Below are positions 1 to 7,781 of a DNA stretch of 25,699 bases, one piece after another (the first letter of the stretch is position 1; every line of letters begins with the position of its first letter). The DNA comes from Nemertoderma westbladi (lineage: Eukaryota; Xenacoelomorpha; Nemertodermatida; Nemertodermatidae), in NCBI GenBank assembly GCA_032718475.1, contig JAUCBJ010005824.1, forward strand, positions 1-25,699, written 5' to 3'. Position numbers and translations under genes: made by a program. The notes under the pieces are model-generated. The model was not told the DNA's origin and did no database searches. It worked only from the letters and a program-made list of their open reading frames with translations.

Positions 1-37
1 TTAAATTTCCAAAACAAAGGGAAGGCTGAAAAAAAAG

Positions 38-182
38 TATTTTGGGGTAATTCTAAACTATTTTGGGGTATTTTGGGGTAATTCTAAACTATTTTGGGGT
101 ATTTTGGGGTAGTTTTATACTATTTTGGGGTCTTTTGGGGTGTTTTGGGGTATTTTGGGGTGTTTTGGGGTATTTTGGGGTA
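38..182 (+). repeat. TTTTGGGG-type simple repeat tract
   Basis: Degenerate tandem array of a 10-bp unit TATTTTGGGG with some longer spacers (AATTCTAAAC). About a dozen GGGG runs lie on the + strand, so G-quadruplex formation is possible. The open frame through it (Gly/Phe/Trp-rich) is only the translation of the repeat and is not a gene. Confidence 0.85.
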
Positions 183-239
183 ATAATTCGTAGGACCGTT
201 ACGTTGTTACTCAAATACTCTTACTGTACCCAGCAAAGA

Positions 240-530
240 CACATCCGGCTAATATCCGGATAATATCCAGCTAAACCCCGCTAGCTTGGTTTTTAGTGTT
301 TTAATATCCGGCTAATAGCTGGATAATAGTATCCGGCAATTCGCTGGAGAAAATATCCACTAAATATCTGCAAAAATCGTTGATTTAGCGTCACTTTAGC
401 GGGGACCACTTTTACGGCGATTATCCGGATATTATCTTATAAAAATAGCAGGATATTAGCAGGATGGTACATCCCGCTATTAGCGTGCTAATTGCTGGAT
501 ATGTATTTGCTGGGTATCTACAGTATAACT
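240..530. repeat. Interspersed ATATCCGG / GCTAATA motif cluster
   Basis: Short motifs of the form TATCCGG(A/C)TAATA and GCTGGATA, with their reverse complements, recur about ten times in this 290-bp stretch (for example near 246, 262, 302, 331, 424 and 497). TATCCGGATA itself is palindromic. It looks like a degraded repeat or palindromic element. No coding sequence is visible, and the family is not recognised. Confidence 0.4.
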
Positions 531-937
531 ATAATAATACAGTAAAATAATTAGTACCGGTAGCTGTTGTCTAAGCCTTAGAACATGTAGGCTGTGTAGG
601 CGTAGGGTAGAGTAGTTAGATAGTACTTAGTACCAGTCAGCCAGAACAGCATCTCTTAAATACATACCGCCATACCGGTACTTACTTTAGGAGCCGATGT
701 TGCTAACAACAAGCATGGTCGGAAGACTATTTGCGTTATATTTATATTTGCGTATTATATTTGCGTACCAGAATAACGACACTATATTCCAGGACAGCAG
801 GACATGGCACATGGCAGCATGGTGTAGTATGTATGCATTACAGTACAAAATTGACTGATTGAAGAGCAATATGCAATACTCTCCAATTACCGTAGTCGTA
901 GCTGTAGTCTCGCGCAATTTAAACTATCCTACTTTTT
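531..937. other. Intergenic, no gene seen
   Basis: AT-rich sequence with scattered ACCGGTA motifs. The only open frame (minus strand, about 687-917) has no recognisable domain and unconvincing composition, so it is not called. Confidence 0.5.
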
Positions 938-1015
938 TTTCGGGGTGCGCGGTTTAATTTTTTGGGTGCGCGGTTGCGCGGTTGAGATTTTTGGGGTGCG
1001 CGATTATTGCATATG
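938..1015 (+). repeat. Short GGGGTGCGCG(G/A)TT repeats
   Basis: Three or four imperfect copies of a GTGCGCGGTT-like motif separated by T-rich spacers, next to a wider G+C-rich, CpG-rich patch that ends near 1060. Function unknown. Confidence 0.4.
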
Positions 1016-1030
1016 GGAATGCGCGGTTGG

Positions 1031-1620
1031 CAATGAAGTGCGCGGGCGTTGTGCGCGCCTGGGTGACTTTTTCCAGGCTGGAGAACGCTCCTTAAATTTT
1101 AACAGGCATTATACAGCCTATAGTGACCACATTGAAAAAAAAAAATTTCAGTATATTGCTATTTCCGCTTCGCGCAGCATGTCAGAAACTCATGAGTTTT
1201 TCGAAATTTTGCAAAAATTTCAATTTTAGAATGTGCGACATTTCTTCAATTTTCATTAATTTTGTCTGAAATTCGATCTGTCGATATACAGGCAGTCCAA
1301 CGTAGGTATTTAATCATTTTTAAAAAAAATTCCATGAGAGGTCAATTTGCCCTTCGCGCAGCATGTGATAAAAATTATTGTTCCATTGTATATTTTTCAT
1401 GAATTATGCACTCTTCTTGAGGACTACAGACTACACAGAACACAGACACACAAACACATATATCATGCACTGTGTTATGTATGTATATCTGTATATGTAG
1501 GTCTGTAATTACCTGCATACTGCATACCGGTACCTCTTTGTAACCTGATCCCATCCCCAAAAGGGCTAAAGGCAGCAGCCCGCGACTAGCTATGCTATTG
1601 CAGTATTGGCTGCTGCCCTA
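1031..1620. other. Intergenic, no gene seen
   Basis: A motif CTTCGCGCAGCATGT appears twice (about 1167 and 1352), which suggests a diverged duplicated element of roughly 185 bp. No coding, tRNA or terminal-repeat structure could be supported. Confidence 0.4.
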
Positions 1621-1623
1621 CTC

Positions 1624-1951
1624 GTTTATTGTTTTGGTTAGAAAATTCCGCCTCTGTAACCTGTCCCTTTCCCTCAATTAGTTAAATGATCGTTTATTGT
1701 TTTGGCTAGAAAATCCCGCCTCTGTAACCTGCTCCTTTCCTTCAATAAGTTAAGTGATCGTTTATTGTTTTGGTTAGAAAATCCCGCCTCTGTAACCTGC
1801 TCCTTTCCCTCAATTAGTTAAGTGGTCGTTTATTGTTTTGGTTAGAAAATCCCGTCTCTGTAACCTGCTCCTTTCCCTGCTTTGGTAAAGTGACTGTTTA
1901 TTGTTTTGGTTAGAAAACTCGGCCTTAACCTGCTCCTTTCCATCAATTGGT
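1624..1951 (+). repeat. 68-bp tandem repeat, about five units
   Basis: Unit starts GTTTATTGTTTTGG recur at 1624, 1692, 1760, 1828 and 1896, giving a constant 68-bp period. Each unit carries a conserved CCTCTGTAACCTG(C)TCC core; the last unit is degenerate. Two diverged units of the same family (TTTATTGTTTTGGTTA followed by a CTGCTCCTTTC-like tail) lie at about 13005-13130 inside the hAT-like element, so the repeat is probably transposon-derived. Confidence 0.85.
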
Positions 1952-2239
1952 AATAGACATAGATAAATCGCCGTAATGGTAATTAAAAGTCTAAGTGTTT
2001 CACCACGGGCATAGCGAAAATCGCCAAAAAAATTGTCCCCACTGGCAGACTGGTACGGATTCAGGTAATTACCATTTGAGAATTAGAACCTCATCGTTGG
2101 GATAACTAGGCCCTATCATAATATTAAAATAAAAATGTGCCCAGCTTCTGCTTTGAGTAGGCCTACTAGTGGAGTTACAGCCAAAATATGTCCGGAAATA
2201 TAATCGCAGCCTGTGAAGGACAAATAGTGGCTGCATGGA
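1952..2239. other. Intergenic, no gene seen
   Basis: AT-rich, with no recognisable gene or terminal-repeat structure. Short open frames beginning near 2116-2188 run into the adjacent hairpin and are not convincing. Confidence 0.4.
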
Positions 2240-2295
2240 CACTTTCTGGCTGTGAATATGTGGACAATTTTTGGCTGAGCTTCAGCCAGAAAGTG
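2240..2295. repeat. 13-bp perfect inverted repeat (hairpin)
   Basis: CACTTTCTGGCTG at 2240-2252 pairs perfectly with CAGCCAGAAAGTG at 2283-2295 across a 30-nt spacer that itself contains another TTTTGGCTG. It may be the core of a small palindromic element; the outer limits were not resolved. Confidence 0.7.
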
Positions 2296-2759
2296 ACCAG
2301 TGTTCCTAACTGCCCTTCCCCTCCACTCCACTCCCCGCACCCCACTCCCTCCTCCCAATTGGCCTTTGTTGTGAGTTGCCAACACTAGCTTCCGCTACTG
2401 TCAACTCCCATCAATGCACTACTCTGGAATACAAAAAATGAACTAATAACAATCAGACAATAGAAATAGGGGTATATATAAAAAAAATTATTTAAAAAGC
2501 TTACAACAAAATTATTATTGTAAATTGCAAATGTAAAGAGTGCACCCCAACCAATTGAAGGAATTAAATAAATTGAAATTGAAAAAGTGTTCCTGACTGT
2601 CAGACTGTAGGGTAGGTATTTTATTTAAACTTCCGGTATCGTACGGTAGGCCCTAGGCCTATATGAAATGTAATGCTGCAATGAAATTGTTATATTATAA
2701 TTTTTTTGAACTGATGCGGTGGCCAGATACAACGAGTGTGAGAATGGTGGGATGGATAA
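2296..2759. other. Intergenic, AT-rich
   Basis: No gene is supported. It contains A/T-rich microsatellite-like sequence and GGCCTAGGCCTA-type motifs near 2649. Confidence 0.4.
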
Positions 2760-3041
2760 AAACTATAAAATCTACAAGCCCAGCCGTTGGCAAGTATCGG
2801 TAGTTTTGGGCAATCGCTATTCTGTGTACCGGGACCCTAAATCAGTGATCTAAGTGCAGAAGTGAAACTGCAAGGAAACACAAACGTACAAACTGGCTAG
2901 ACCTACTCATTCATCGAGTAATCATTCACACTGGGAAACTTATTAACTAACCTACTGAGTCTCATTCGTCACAGTCACACCCATTTTGGTCCAGAAACAA
3001 CTGAGCAGTGAGCAGTAGTAGACAGGAGCTACCGAATTGTT
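2760..3041 (+). promoter_or_regulatory. Putative promoter and 5' UTR of the RIIa exon
   Basis: A TATAAA-like element (CTATAAAAT, about 2763-2771) lies roughly 280 bp upstream of the start codon at 3042. In the reading frame of that ATG the first upstream stop is a TGA near 3009-3011, with no ATG in between, which supports 3042 as the initiator. The exact transcription start and any upstream intron cannot be seen. Confidence 0.35.
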
Positions 3042-3225
3042 ATGGCTGCGACCACTGCTCCTCGTAAGGACTGCAGTACTAAGGAGAGCACAGTCCCAGA
3101 CCCACCCGCAGGTCTTATACCGATGTTGCAGCAGTTTGTTATTCGAGTTATTCGCGATCAGCCCCGTGATCTCGTCCAGTTTGCTGCGGATTATTTTATT
3201 AAATTAGCAAAGGAAACGAAATCTG
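3042..3225 (+). CDS. First coding exon: RIIa dimerisation/docking domain (predicted RIIa-guanylate kinase gene)
   Basis: Seen: an ATG with an in-frame TGA just upstream, then 61 complete codons and one extra base before a consensus donor G|GTGAG at 3226, so the intron is phase 1. Residues about 20-57 (DPPAGLIPMLQQFVIRV, then IRDQPRDLVQFAADYF) match the RIIa pattern: P-x-G-hydrophobic, L-x-x-F, R-x-Q-P-x-D-L, F-A-x-x-Y-F. Known: this fold forms an X-type four-helix-bundle dimer that docks amphipathic helices of AKAPs. It occurs in PKA RII subunits and in sperm/ciliary proteins such as ropporin, SPA17 and CABYR. The first 19 residues are a low-complexity leader without a signal peptide. Inference: the exon continues into the guanylate kinase exon at 7201, which begins in the same phase. 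Alternatively it is the first exon of another RIIa protein whose next exon lies outside the window. Confidence 0.8.
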
Positions 3226-3644
3226 GTGAGTCGAATCTCTAATAATTAGGCCCTATCGCCCTATGTATATTTCAGCCATTCCAAGCAAAAATAAACCTTT
3301 ATGGTGAAAAATAAAACAACTTTTTTGAAATGCATTTCTTTTGTTTTGAGTGTGTAGCACACATATTGTGCTTCATAAAACTGTTTCCAAATCTTCCATA
3401 ACCCTTGCCAATTTTTTTTTACATTGTCTGCAAAATGTGATTTAAAAAATGCCAAAAATTCAACATTTTGGCATAATTACATACAAACCAAAATGGCGTG
3501 ATTATTACCAAATTGACAATGCCATATGTTTTTCAGAATCTTATATCTATGTAGTAATTAGCCATGTTGGTTAAATAATGTACAACTAATAAACATTTTT
3601 CTAATAGCATTGTAATGAGTGGATTGAAAATATGTCACGGCCGT

Positions 3645-3735
3645 TATGCTGAAGATAGCGTTAAGCCGGCACAGCATTCTTAAAAATGCAGCTGCAATGC
3701 AGCATGCCGATACTAGTAGTAGTATGCTGAAGATA
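3645..3735 (+). mobile_element. 65-bp LINE-A 3'-end insertion with 13-bp TSD
   Basis: 3658-3722 holds the last codons, stop codon and 3' UTR of LINE-A (AAGCCGGCACAGCATTC, then ATGCAGCTGCAATGCAGC) and the TAGTAGTAG tail. It is flanked by direct repeats TATGCTGAAGATA at 3645-3657 and 3723-3735. Five bases (GCGTT) at the 5' junction are not LINE-A sequence. The insertion is extremely 5'-truncated, as expected of abortive target-primed reverse transcription. Confidence 0.85.
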
Positions 3736-3890
3736 AAGTCTTTCCAATATCTCCAGATCCCTGGCAATAATGGTTATAATCTTTTATTTCTATCATTAGC
3801 TGGTTTGTATCAATTGTTTGAGTCATATAGTTTACTGGACTATATGTTCCAGTTGTAGTAATCAGCGTAATGGTAGTGACACTACTACTA

Positions 3891-4088
3891 CAACTACTAG
3901 GTCGAGCGAACTCGGACAGTGGAAATGAGATCCTTCCAGGCTTCCCAATTCTCCAACTACTACTAGGTCGAGCGAACTCGGACAGTGGAAATGAGATCCT
4001 TCCAGGCTTCCCAATTCTCCAACTACTACTAGGTCGAGCGAACTCGGACAGTGGAAATGAGATCCTTCCAGGTTTCCCGATTCTCCAT
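3891..4088 (-). repeat. 66-bp triplication at the 3' end of LINE-B
   Basis: A 66-bp unit (anchor GTCGAGCGAACTCGG at 3901, 3967 and 4033) is present three times. It comprises the last codons of the LINE-B ORF plus its TAGTAGT tail. Because 66 is a multiple of 3, the frame stays open through the repeats on both strands, giving 22-residue repeats that are not independent protein evidence. The outer units are nearly identical and the innermost one differs at a few bases. Confidence 0.85.
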
Positions 4089-4370
4089 AGTTGTCGCAAT
4101 TTCGTTTCTCCCAAGTTCAGTATCCCTTTCAAGTTGATCTATATATGTTATGGCAGGTCGTCCACGACTACGCTTTCCATGAGTTGGTTGCCAGAGAAGT
4201 AGATCTGGTATGACCTCGTCTTTACTTCGCCAGCAGTGCCCACTGAATCTTAATCTGCGTTCACGGAGGGTGGTTGATACAGGTGGTATTGTACCATAAA
4301 GCTCGGCGTTTGTCATGTGTTTTCTCCAGCTGATGTTTAGGGCTGCCCTTAGTAGTCTTGTGTAGCAACC
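4029..4370 (-). pseudogene. LINE-B ORF, C-terminal part
   Basis: On the minus strand this gives a continuous frame that starts just beyond the LINE-A insertion point and continues the residues encoded in the duplicated 94-bp segment. It has the RLRFSGHCWRSKDE motif, followed by WQPTHGKRSRGRP and ETWKDLIS near the end. In non-LTR retrotransposons of this kind this is the region after the RT thumb, of uncertain biochemical function. The stop codon lies at the start of the terminal repeat block. It is non-functional because it is separated from the rest of the element. Confidence 0.75.
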
Positions 4371-4464
4371 ATCAATTCGTTGTTCAAGTGATTTAGTCAG
4401 TGTCCAGGTCTCACACCCGTATAAATAAAAATTAAAAAAAAATTATAAAAATACACTTTCCACT
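4371..4464. repeat. 94-bp direct repeat, left copy (LINE-A target-site duplication)
   Basis: Identical by eye, base for base, to 5229-5322, and directly flanking the LINE-A 3' fragment. The content is LINE-B coding sequence (minus strand), so it duplicates the interrupted target and is not part of the inserted element. Confidence 0.85.
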
Positions 4465-5191
4465 TTTCAGCTCATTAGAACATGCTGCTTCTAGTGTTGG
4501 TCTTTTTATTAACTCCAGAAAGACCAAAATTCTGACAGTTAACTTTGAAAGTCCTCAGCAAGTCTCTGATCGGATGAGCATAAGCTCAAGGGATGGTATG
4601 CTTGAGCATGTGGACGACTTCTGTTACCTGGGATCATGGATCCGGAAGTCAGGTGAGGACCTTCGAATACGTAAGGGAAAGGCATGGGCAGCCTTGAATA
4701 GGCTTTCCAGGATTTGGAAGTCACCGAGAATTAATCGGAAACTTAAGGTCCGATTATTTAGAGCAGCAGTAGTTCCAGTACTCCTCTACGGGAGTCCATG
4801 CTGGGCTCTAACTGCTGAGGACACCAAATCTCTGGATGGCACATTCACAAGAATGCTACGCCGGGTTCATTGTGTCAAGTACAATGCACACATCTCCAAC
4901 CAGACACTATATAACATTGGAGGTGTCTCACTGGTTCCCCCAAGCTTGACACTAGAACAAAATCGCCTTCGCTTTGCAGGACATTGCTTTCGCCGTGAGG
5001 ACCAGCCAGTGCATAATCTTGTACTTTGGCAGCCTCATGGAGTGAATAAGCATGGTGGACAGCCCATGACTTTCTTGAGACGCATCTTAAAGGACACTGG
5101 CCTTAAAGATGCGGATGATCTAGCAAATGTCATGGGTGATAGGGAGTTGTGGCGGTGCAATTTTGTTGACAAGCCGGCACAGCATTCTTAA
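4465..5191 (+). pseudogene. LINE-A ORF C-terminal fragment
   Basis: An uninterrupted frame from the 5' truncation point to the TAA at 5189-5191 encodes the part of the LINE-A polyprotein after the FADD motif. Visible blocks are INSRKTKILTVNFES, DDFCYLGSWIRKSGED, VPVLLYGSPCWALT, NRLRFAGHCFRRED and LVLWQPHGVNKHGG. No endonuclease or RT catalytic residues are present, so it cannot mobilise itself, and no start codon or promoter is expected. Compared with the intact copy only scattered substitutions are visible (for example Arg for Lys in SISSRDGM). Confidence 0.85.
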
Positions 5192-5228
5192 AAATGCAGC
5201 TGCAATGCAGCATGCCGATCCTAGTAGT
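4465..5228 (+). mobile_element. LINE-A copy 2, 5'-truncated fragment with 94-bp TSD
   Basis: It begins in LINE-A sequence equivalent to 24947 of the intact copy (TCAGCTCATTAGAACATG) and ends with the short 3' UTR and CCTAGTAGT tail. It is nearly identical to the intact copy over its length. It sits inside LINE-B in opposite orientation between 94-bp perfect direct repeats, so LINE-A jumped after LINE-B had integrated. Confidence 0.9.
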
Positions 5229-5322
5229 ATCAATTCGTTGTTCAAGTGATTTAGTCAGTGTCCAGGTCTCACACCCGTATAAATAAAAATTAAAAAAAAA
5301 TTATAAAAATACACTTTCCACT
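5229..5322. repeat. 94-bp direct repeat, right copy
   Basis: Second copy of 4371-4464, immediately after the LINE-A tail. After it the LINE-B sequence resumes (5323 onward) exactly where the left copy broke off. Confidence 0.85.
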
Positions 5323-5814
5323 ATGGCTCGAAAGAACTTGGTCTTCAGGTGCCTGGAGAGATCTGATTTCCAAATGGTATCCATTTTTGATAGAGCTATC
5401 CAAGCCTTTGCTTTCCTAACTTCTATGTCCTTTTTACTACTCTCTATCCATGATCCAAGGTACTGGAAGTCGTCGACCTTCCTTAGTTGGTTATTTTCAA
5501 TGGTTGTCAAGTTTCCATCAACATTAAAGGTCATGAATTCGGTCTTTGTAGCATTTATATGCAATCCGGTCATAGTCAATCTCCCAGTCATAGTTGAATT
5601 GCTTGCTTGTCCTGGGTTTGCTGGCTCTCAAACTGAGTCTGATCTCTGCAGTCACAATTCTGTGGTCCGAACCAATTAGGTTGAATGAGCTGTATGCCTC
5701 GCAGTTGATCATGCTATTTCTCCACTTTTTGTTTATAAGGATGTAATCCAGTTGTGCTTTGGTTCCATTAGGGTATTGAAAGGTCCATAGCTTCCCCTTA
5801 CTCTTTTCGAATGT

Positions 5815-6358
5815 GTTGTTTGTTGGTATCAATTCACATACAACTGTTGCTCTTGCAGCATCATTGCCATCTGCAAATCGATATTCACGACCACGTTGCA
5901 TTTTCAAGTCTCTTGCTGCACATTTACAAAACTTATCGACAAACAACTTTACAAGTCCATTTGGTTCTTCCAGCTGAAAAGAGTAATCCACTACAAAGGC
6001 GGTCTTCATTTCACCATTGTTGAGGTCTTCATGTAACTGTGGAAGTATTTTAACCAATTCTGACTGCTTTGATTTTTCTACCATTTTTAAGAAAGGCATT
6101 GTTACTTTGTATGTGAACCATTCTAGACTCTTCAACCCAATTTCAATAAGTGGATAGTCCAAGTACAACCTACATGCCTGAATAAGAACATTTGAACGAG
6201 TAGTAGAACTTAGAAGCTTATCAATGTCACTCAGTTGACTCGGGTGAGAATATTTTGCGTTTGCTGTCTTGGGCGAGCTGAACATCGAACTCTTCAAACA
6301 GGGACGACTGATGTCCATCATTTGTTACCAATTTCTGGAATGCAGTGATAGCTGCAAC
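5815..6358 (-). pseudogene. Fragment of an uncharacterised protein fused to LINE-B endonuclease
   Basis: Minus-strand frame from 6321 downward, about 170 residues, with blocks LEWFTYKVTMPFLKMVE, LPQLHEDLNNGEMKT and QRGREYRFADGNDAARAT, ending at CELIPTNN where LINE-B endonuclease begins in the same frame. A further stretch upstream (about 6358-6250, containing AFQKLVTNDGHQSSLFEEF) reads well in another frame, so a frameshift is likely. The protein is not confidently recognised. The W-F-T-Y-K-V-T-x-P-F-L and R-G-R-E-Y patterns resemble a multi-copy, probably transposon-associated protein of invertebrate genomes, but this is recollection and not a match I can verify. It is most simply the older target into which a 5'-truncated LINE-B inserted. 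Confidence 0.5.
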
Positions 6359-6647
6359 AGTTATTATTATTATTGTTTATTGACAATTCTATTATTGTAG
6401 AGTTAATATACATACCATAATACACAAATCAAATATATAAATACAAATTTAAAGTTCAATTATGGGCACAGTAGTCACCAGTTTATTTATGTTTGAATTG
6501 TATATGGATATTTAATTATATAATTAAATTATTTGTATTAACTAATATTAAATATGCGTTTAATTATTTTTATTAATAACATAAATATACAAGATAATAT
6601 CAAACATGTTCTGAAGATCTAAATTATAAACAAATTTGGCGGCAGCT
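6359..6647. other. AT-rich intronic sequence
   Basis: TTA-rich microsatellite near 6360-6380, then A/T-rich sequence without a supported feature. Confidence 0.5.
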
Positions 6648-6672
6648 GGGGGGGGGGGGGGGGGGGGGGGGG
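6648..6672 (+). repeat. Poly-G tract, 25 nt
   Basis: Uninterrupted run of G, likely polymorphic in length and G-quadruplex-prone. It adjoins the TE-like terminus at 6741. Confidence 0.9.
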
Positions 6673-6756
6673 CTTAAAGTGCAAAAGGTGTATGTGGATC
6701 AATGCCATTTCTTTTTGTTTCGCCTGCCCTGTGAAAAAATCCTGGATCCGCCCCTG
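6673..6756 (-). mobile_element. Fragment of a small DNA transposon (terminus CAGGGGCGGATCCAGG)
   Basis: The + strand ends CCTGGATCCGCCCCTG at 6741-6756, the complement of CAGGGGCGGATCCAGG. This is a terminal motif I know from many animal non-autonomous DNA elements (hAT-like), often next to poly-G. A weakly matching GGCGGCAGCTGGGG before the poly-G may be the eroded other end. No target duplication was found, so the extent is uncertain. Confidence 0.45.
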
Positions 6757-7200
6757 CTAATGACATGGGGCATTAGTTACAACAACGGCCCCCACGACCA
6801 ATATTGCAAGGGCCCAACCTTTAAATATTTCTACAAACTCAAATATTTAATAATAGTCCTGAAGAGGTAATCCGAAATGCATTAACTCATTATTATTTAA
6901 TTTGATTATTTTTACCTTATTTATTAATAAAACCGTTTTTACTGTCATAATGTTAACCTAATAATTTAATATAATTTGACTGATAATATCTATAATTTTT
7001 TATTTCTTCATCGAACTCGAATTTTGATTGTTTCTCACCGCTATATATACCGGAAGTCAGCAACAACAAACTTGCTCGTTTTTCTGTAATATATCTATAT
7101 ATTATAAATTAATTTTATACCTTTATACGCATACCACCCCCCCCCCCCTCCCCCCCTTCATTATTCATTACTTCATAATTGATTCTCATTATTATTTTAG

Positions 7201-7343
7201 GATTAGATAACGTTAAACACAAGCTAATTGATGGCTCTAGTAAACATTCGGACATTAATTCCTCTACGAGTGGGTTTAGACCTGTTGTTGTTTGCGGACC
7301 CAGTGGTTCTGGTAAATCGACACTCATTAAGAGACTTATGAAG
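7201..7343 (+). CDS. Internal exon: guanylate kinase P-loop (predicted RIIa-guanylate kinase gene)
   Basis: Seen: acceptor TTATTTTAG at 7192-7200 after a C-rich tract; exon of 143 nt whose first two bases complete a phase-1 codon; 47 codons ending at AAG|GTTAGG (phase 0). The frame ends RPVVVCGPSGSGKST, then LIKRLMK. GPSGSGKST is the Walker A motif of guanylate kinase, preceded by the usual R-P-V-V-V strand. Known: GMP kinases phosphorylate GMP/dGMP to GDP/dGDP using ATP, and MAGUK-type pseudo-kinase domains lack this intact lysine P-loop, so a catalytic-type domain is indicated. The first 24 residues form a Ser/Asn-rich linker. The phase matches the RIIa exon at 3042-3225. Later exons (GMP-binding and lid regions) were not found in the window; the LINE-A copy starting at 7442 lies in the next intron. 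Alternative: exon of a stand-alone guanylate kinase. Confidence 0.85.
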
Positions 7344-7441
7344 GTTAGGAGGTGCTAATCGCGTATATAATCATTAACTCTTTCTATTATATTGTATTGT
7401 AAATATTTTATAGAAGTTATATATACCGGTGCGAGTATTAC

Positions 7442-7781
7442 CTGTAGCTGCATAGACCCTCTTACTAGGGCAAATCTGGTCCTGTAACTAGGACCCCCTT
7501 CGTTCTGGGATAAGGACGCCCTTGGTCCTGGATTAAGGACCCATATACTTGGCTGCAGGGGTATATGGCCAGGCAGATGGTGATCTACCAATGGCTGGTC
7601 AGGAGTAGAGTGTTCTCATGTCCACTCTGAGGGCACTTCACTGCGACCTGCACCTGGCAGCAAGGGTACAGGGCATGACCCAGCAGATGAGCTGCAACAG
7701 CCAATGGTGGGTCATGTGCGCCAGAGTAGATATGGGTGATGGGCCTCATATCTGACTCCATTGCGACACCCACCCTGTGGA
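7442..7781 (+). promoter_or_regulatory. LINE-A 5' UTR with hairpin-forming GGTCC/GGACC motifs
   Basis: The first 340 bp of the element contain repeated complementary motifs: GGTCCTGTAACTAGGACC near 7479, and GGTCCTGGATTAAGGACC near 7524. These would form short stem-loops in RNA. Autonomous LINEs carry their promoter inside the 5' UTR, so this is the likely promoter region. The intact copy at 22240 lacks roughly the first 205 bp of it. Confidence 0.45.

Larger units (their letters stand above)
3889..5818 (-). mobile_element. LINE-B, 5'-truncated, RT-deleted, interrupted non-LTR retrotransposon
   Basis: Read on the minus strand it runs from about 5818 to 3889. First comes the end of an APE-type endonuclease (GKLWTFQYPNG, QLDYILINKKW, GSDHRIVTAEIRLSL), then an abrupt junction near 5575-5590 into the region downstream of the RT core (GLHINATKTEFMTFN, DDFQYLGSWIESS, FFRAIVESV). 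After the LINE-A insertion (4465-5228) the C-terminal part follows (RLRFSGHCWRSKDE, LLLWQPTHGKRSRGRP). The catalytic RT block with its FADD motif is missing and an AT-rich insertion disrupts the frame near 5300, so the copy is dead. It is related to LINE-A but clearly a separate family: the C-terminal RLRF-GHC-R block is shared with many differences. Confidence 0.85.
3226..7200 (+). other. Predicted ~4-kb phase-1 intron loaded with retroelements
   Basis: It is bounded by donor GTGAGT at 3226 and acceptor TTATTTTAG at 7192-7200, the latter preceded by a long C-rich pyrimidine tract (about 7135-7158). Inside are a 65-bp LINE-A scrap, LINE-B on the opposite strand interrupted by a LINE-A fragment, a minus-strand protein pseudogene fragment, poly-G and AT-rich sequence. 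3226-3644 and 6757-7134 contain nothing beyond AT-rich intron-like sequence. That the two exons belong to one transcript is inferred from phase and order. Confidence 0.6.

Noticed and set aside
63-263. Gly/Phe/Trp-rich open frame over the TTTTGGGG tract
   Set aside because: The translation is purely the simple repeat; no domain and no start context.
3713-4202. Open frames with three 22-residue repeats on both strands
   Set aside because: Produced by the 66-bp triplication; only the innermost minus-strand part belongs to a real (dead) LINE-B ORF.
5323-5679. 118-codon + strand frame
   Set aside because: Antisense to the LINE-B ORF; no independent support.
3800-5830. Possible target duplication for LINE-B (AATTGATAC-like at both sides)
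   Set aside because: The match is imperfect, and the right-hand copy lies about 75 bp beyond the apparent 3' end, so it may be chance.
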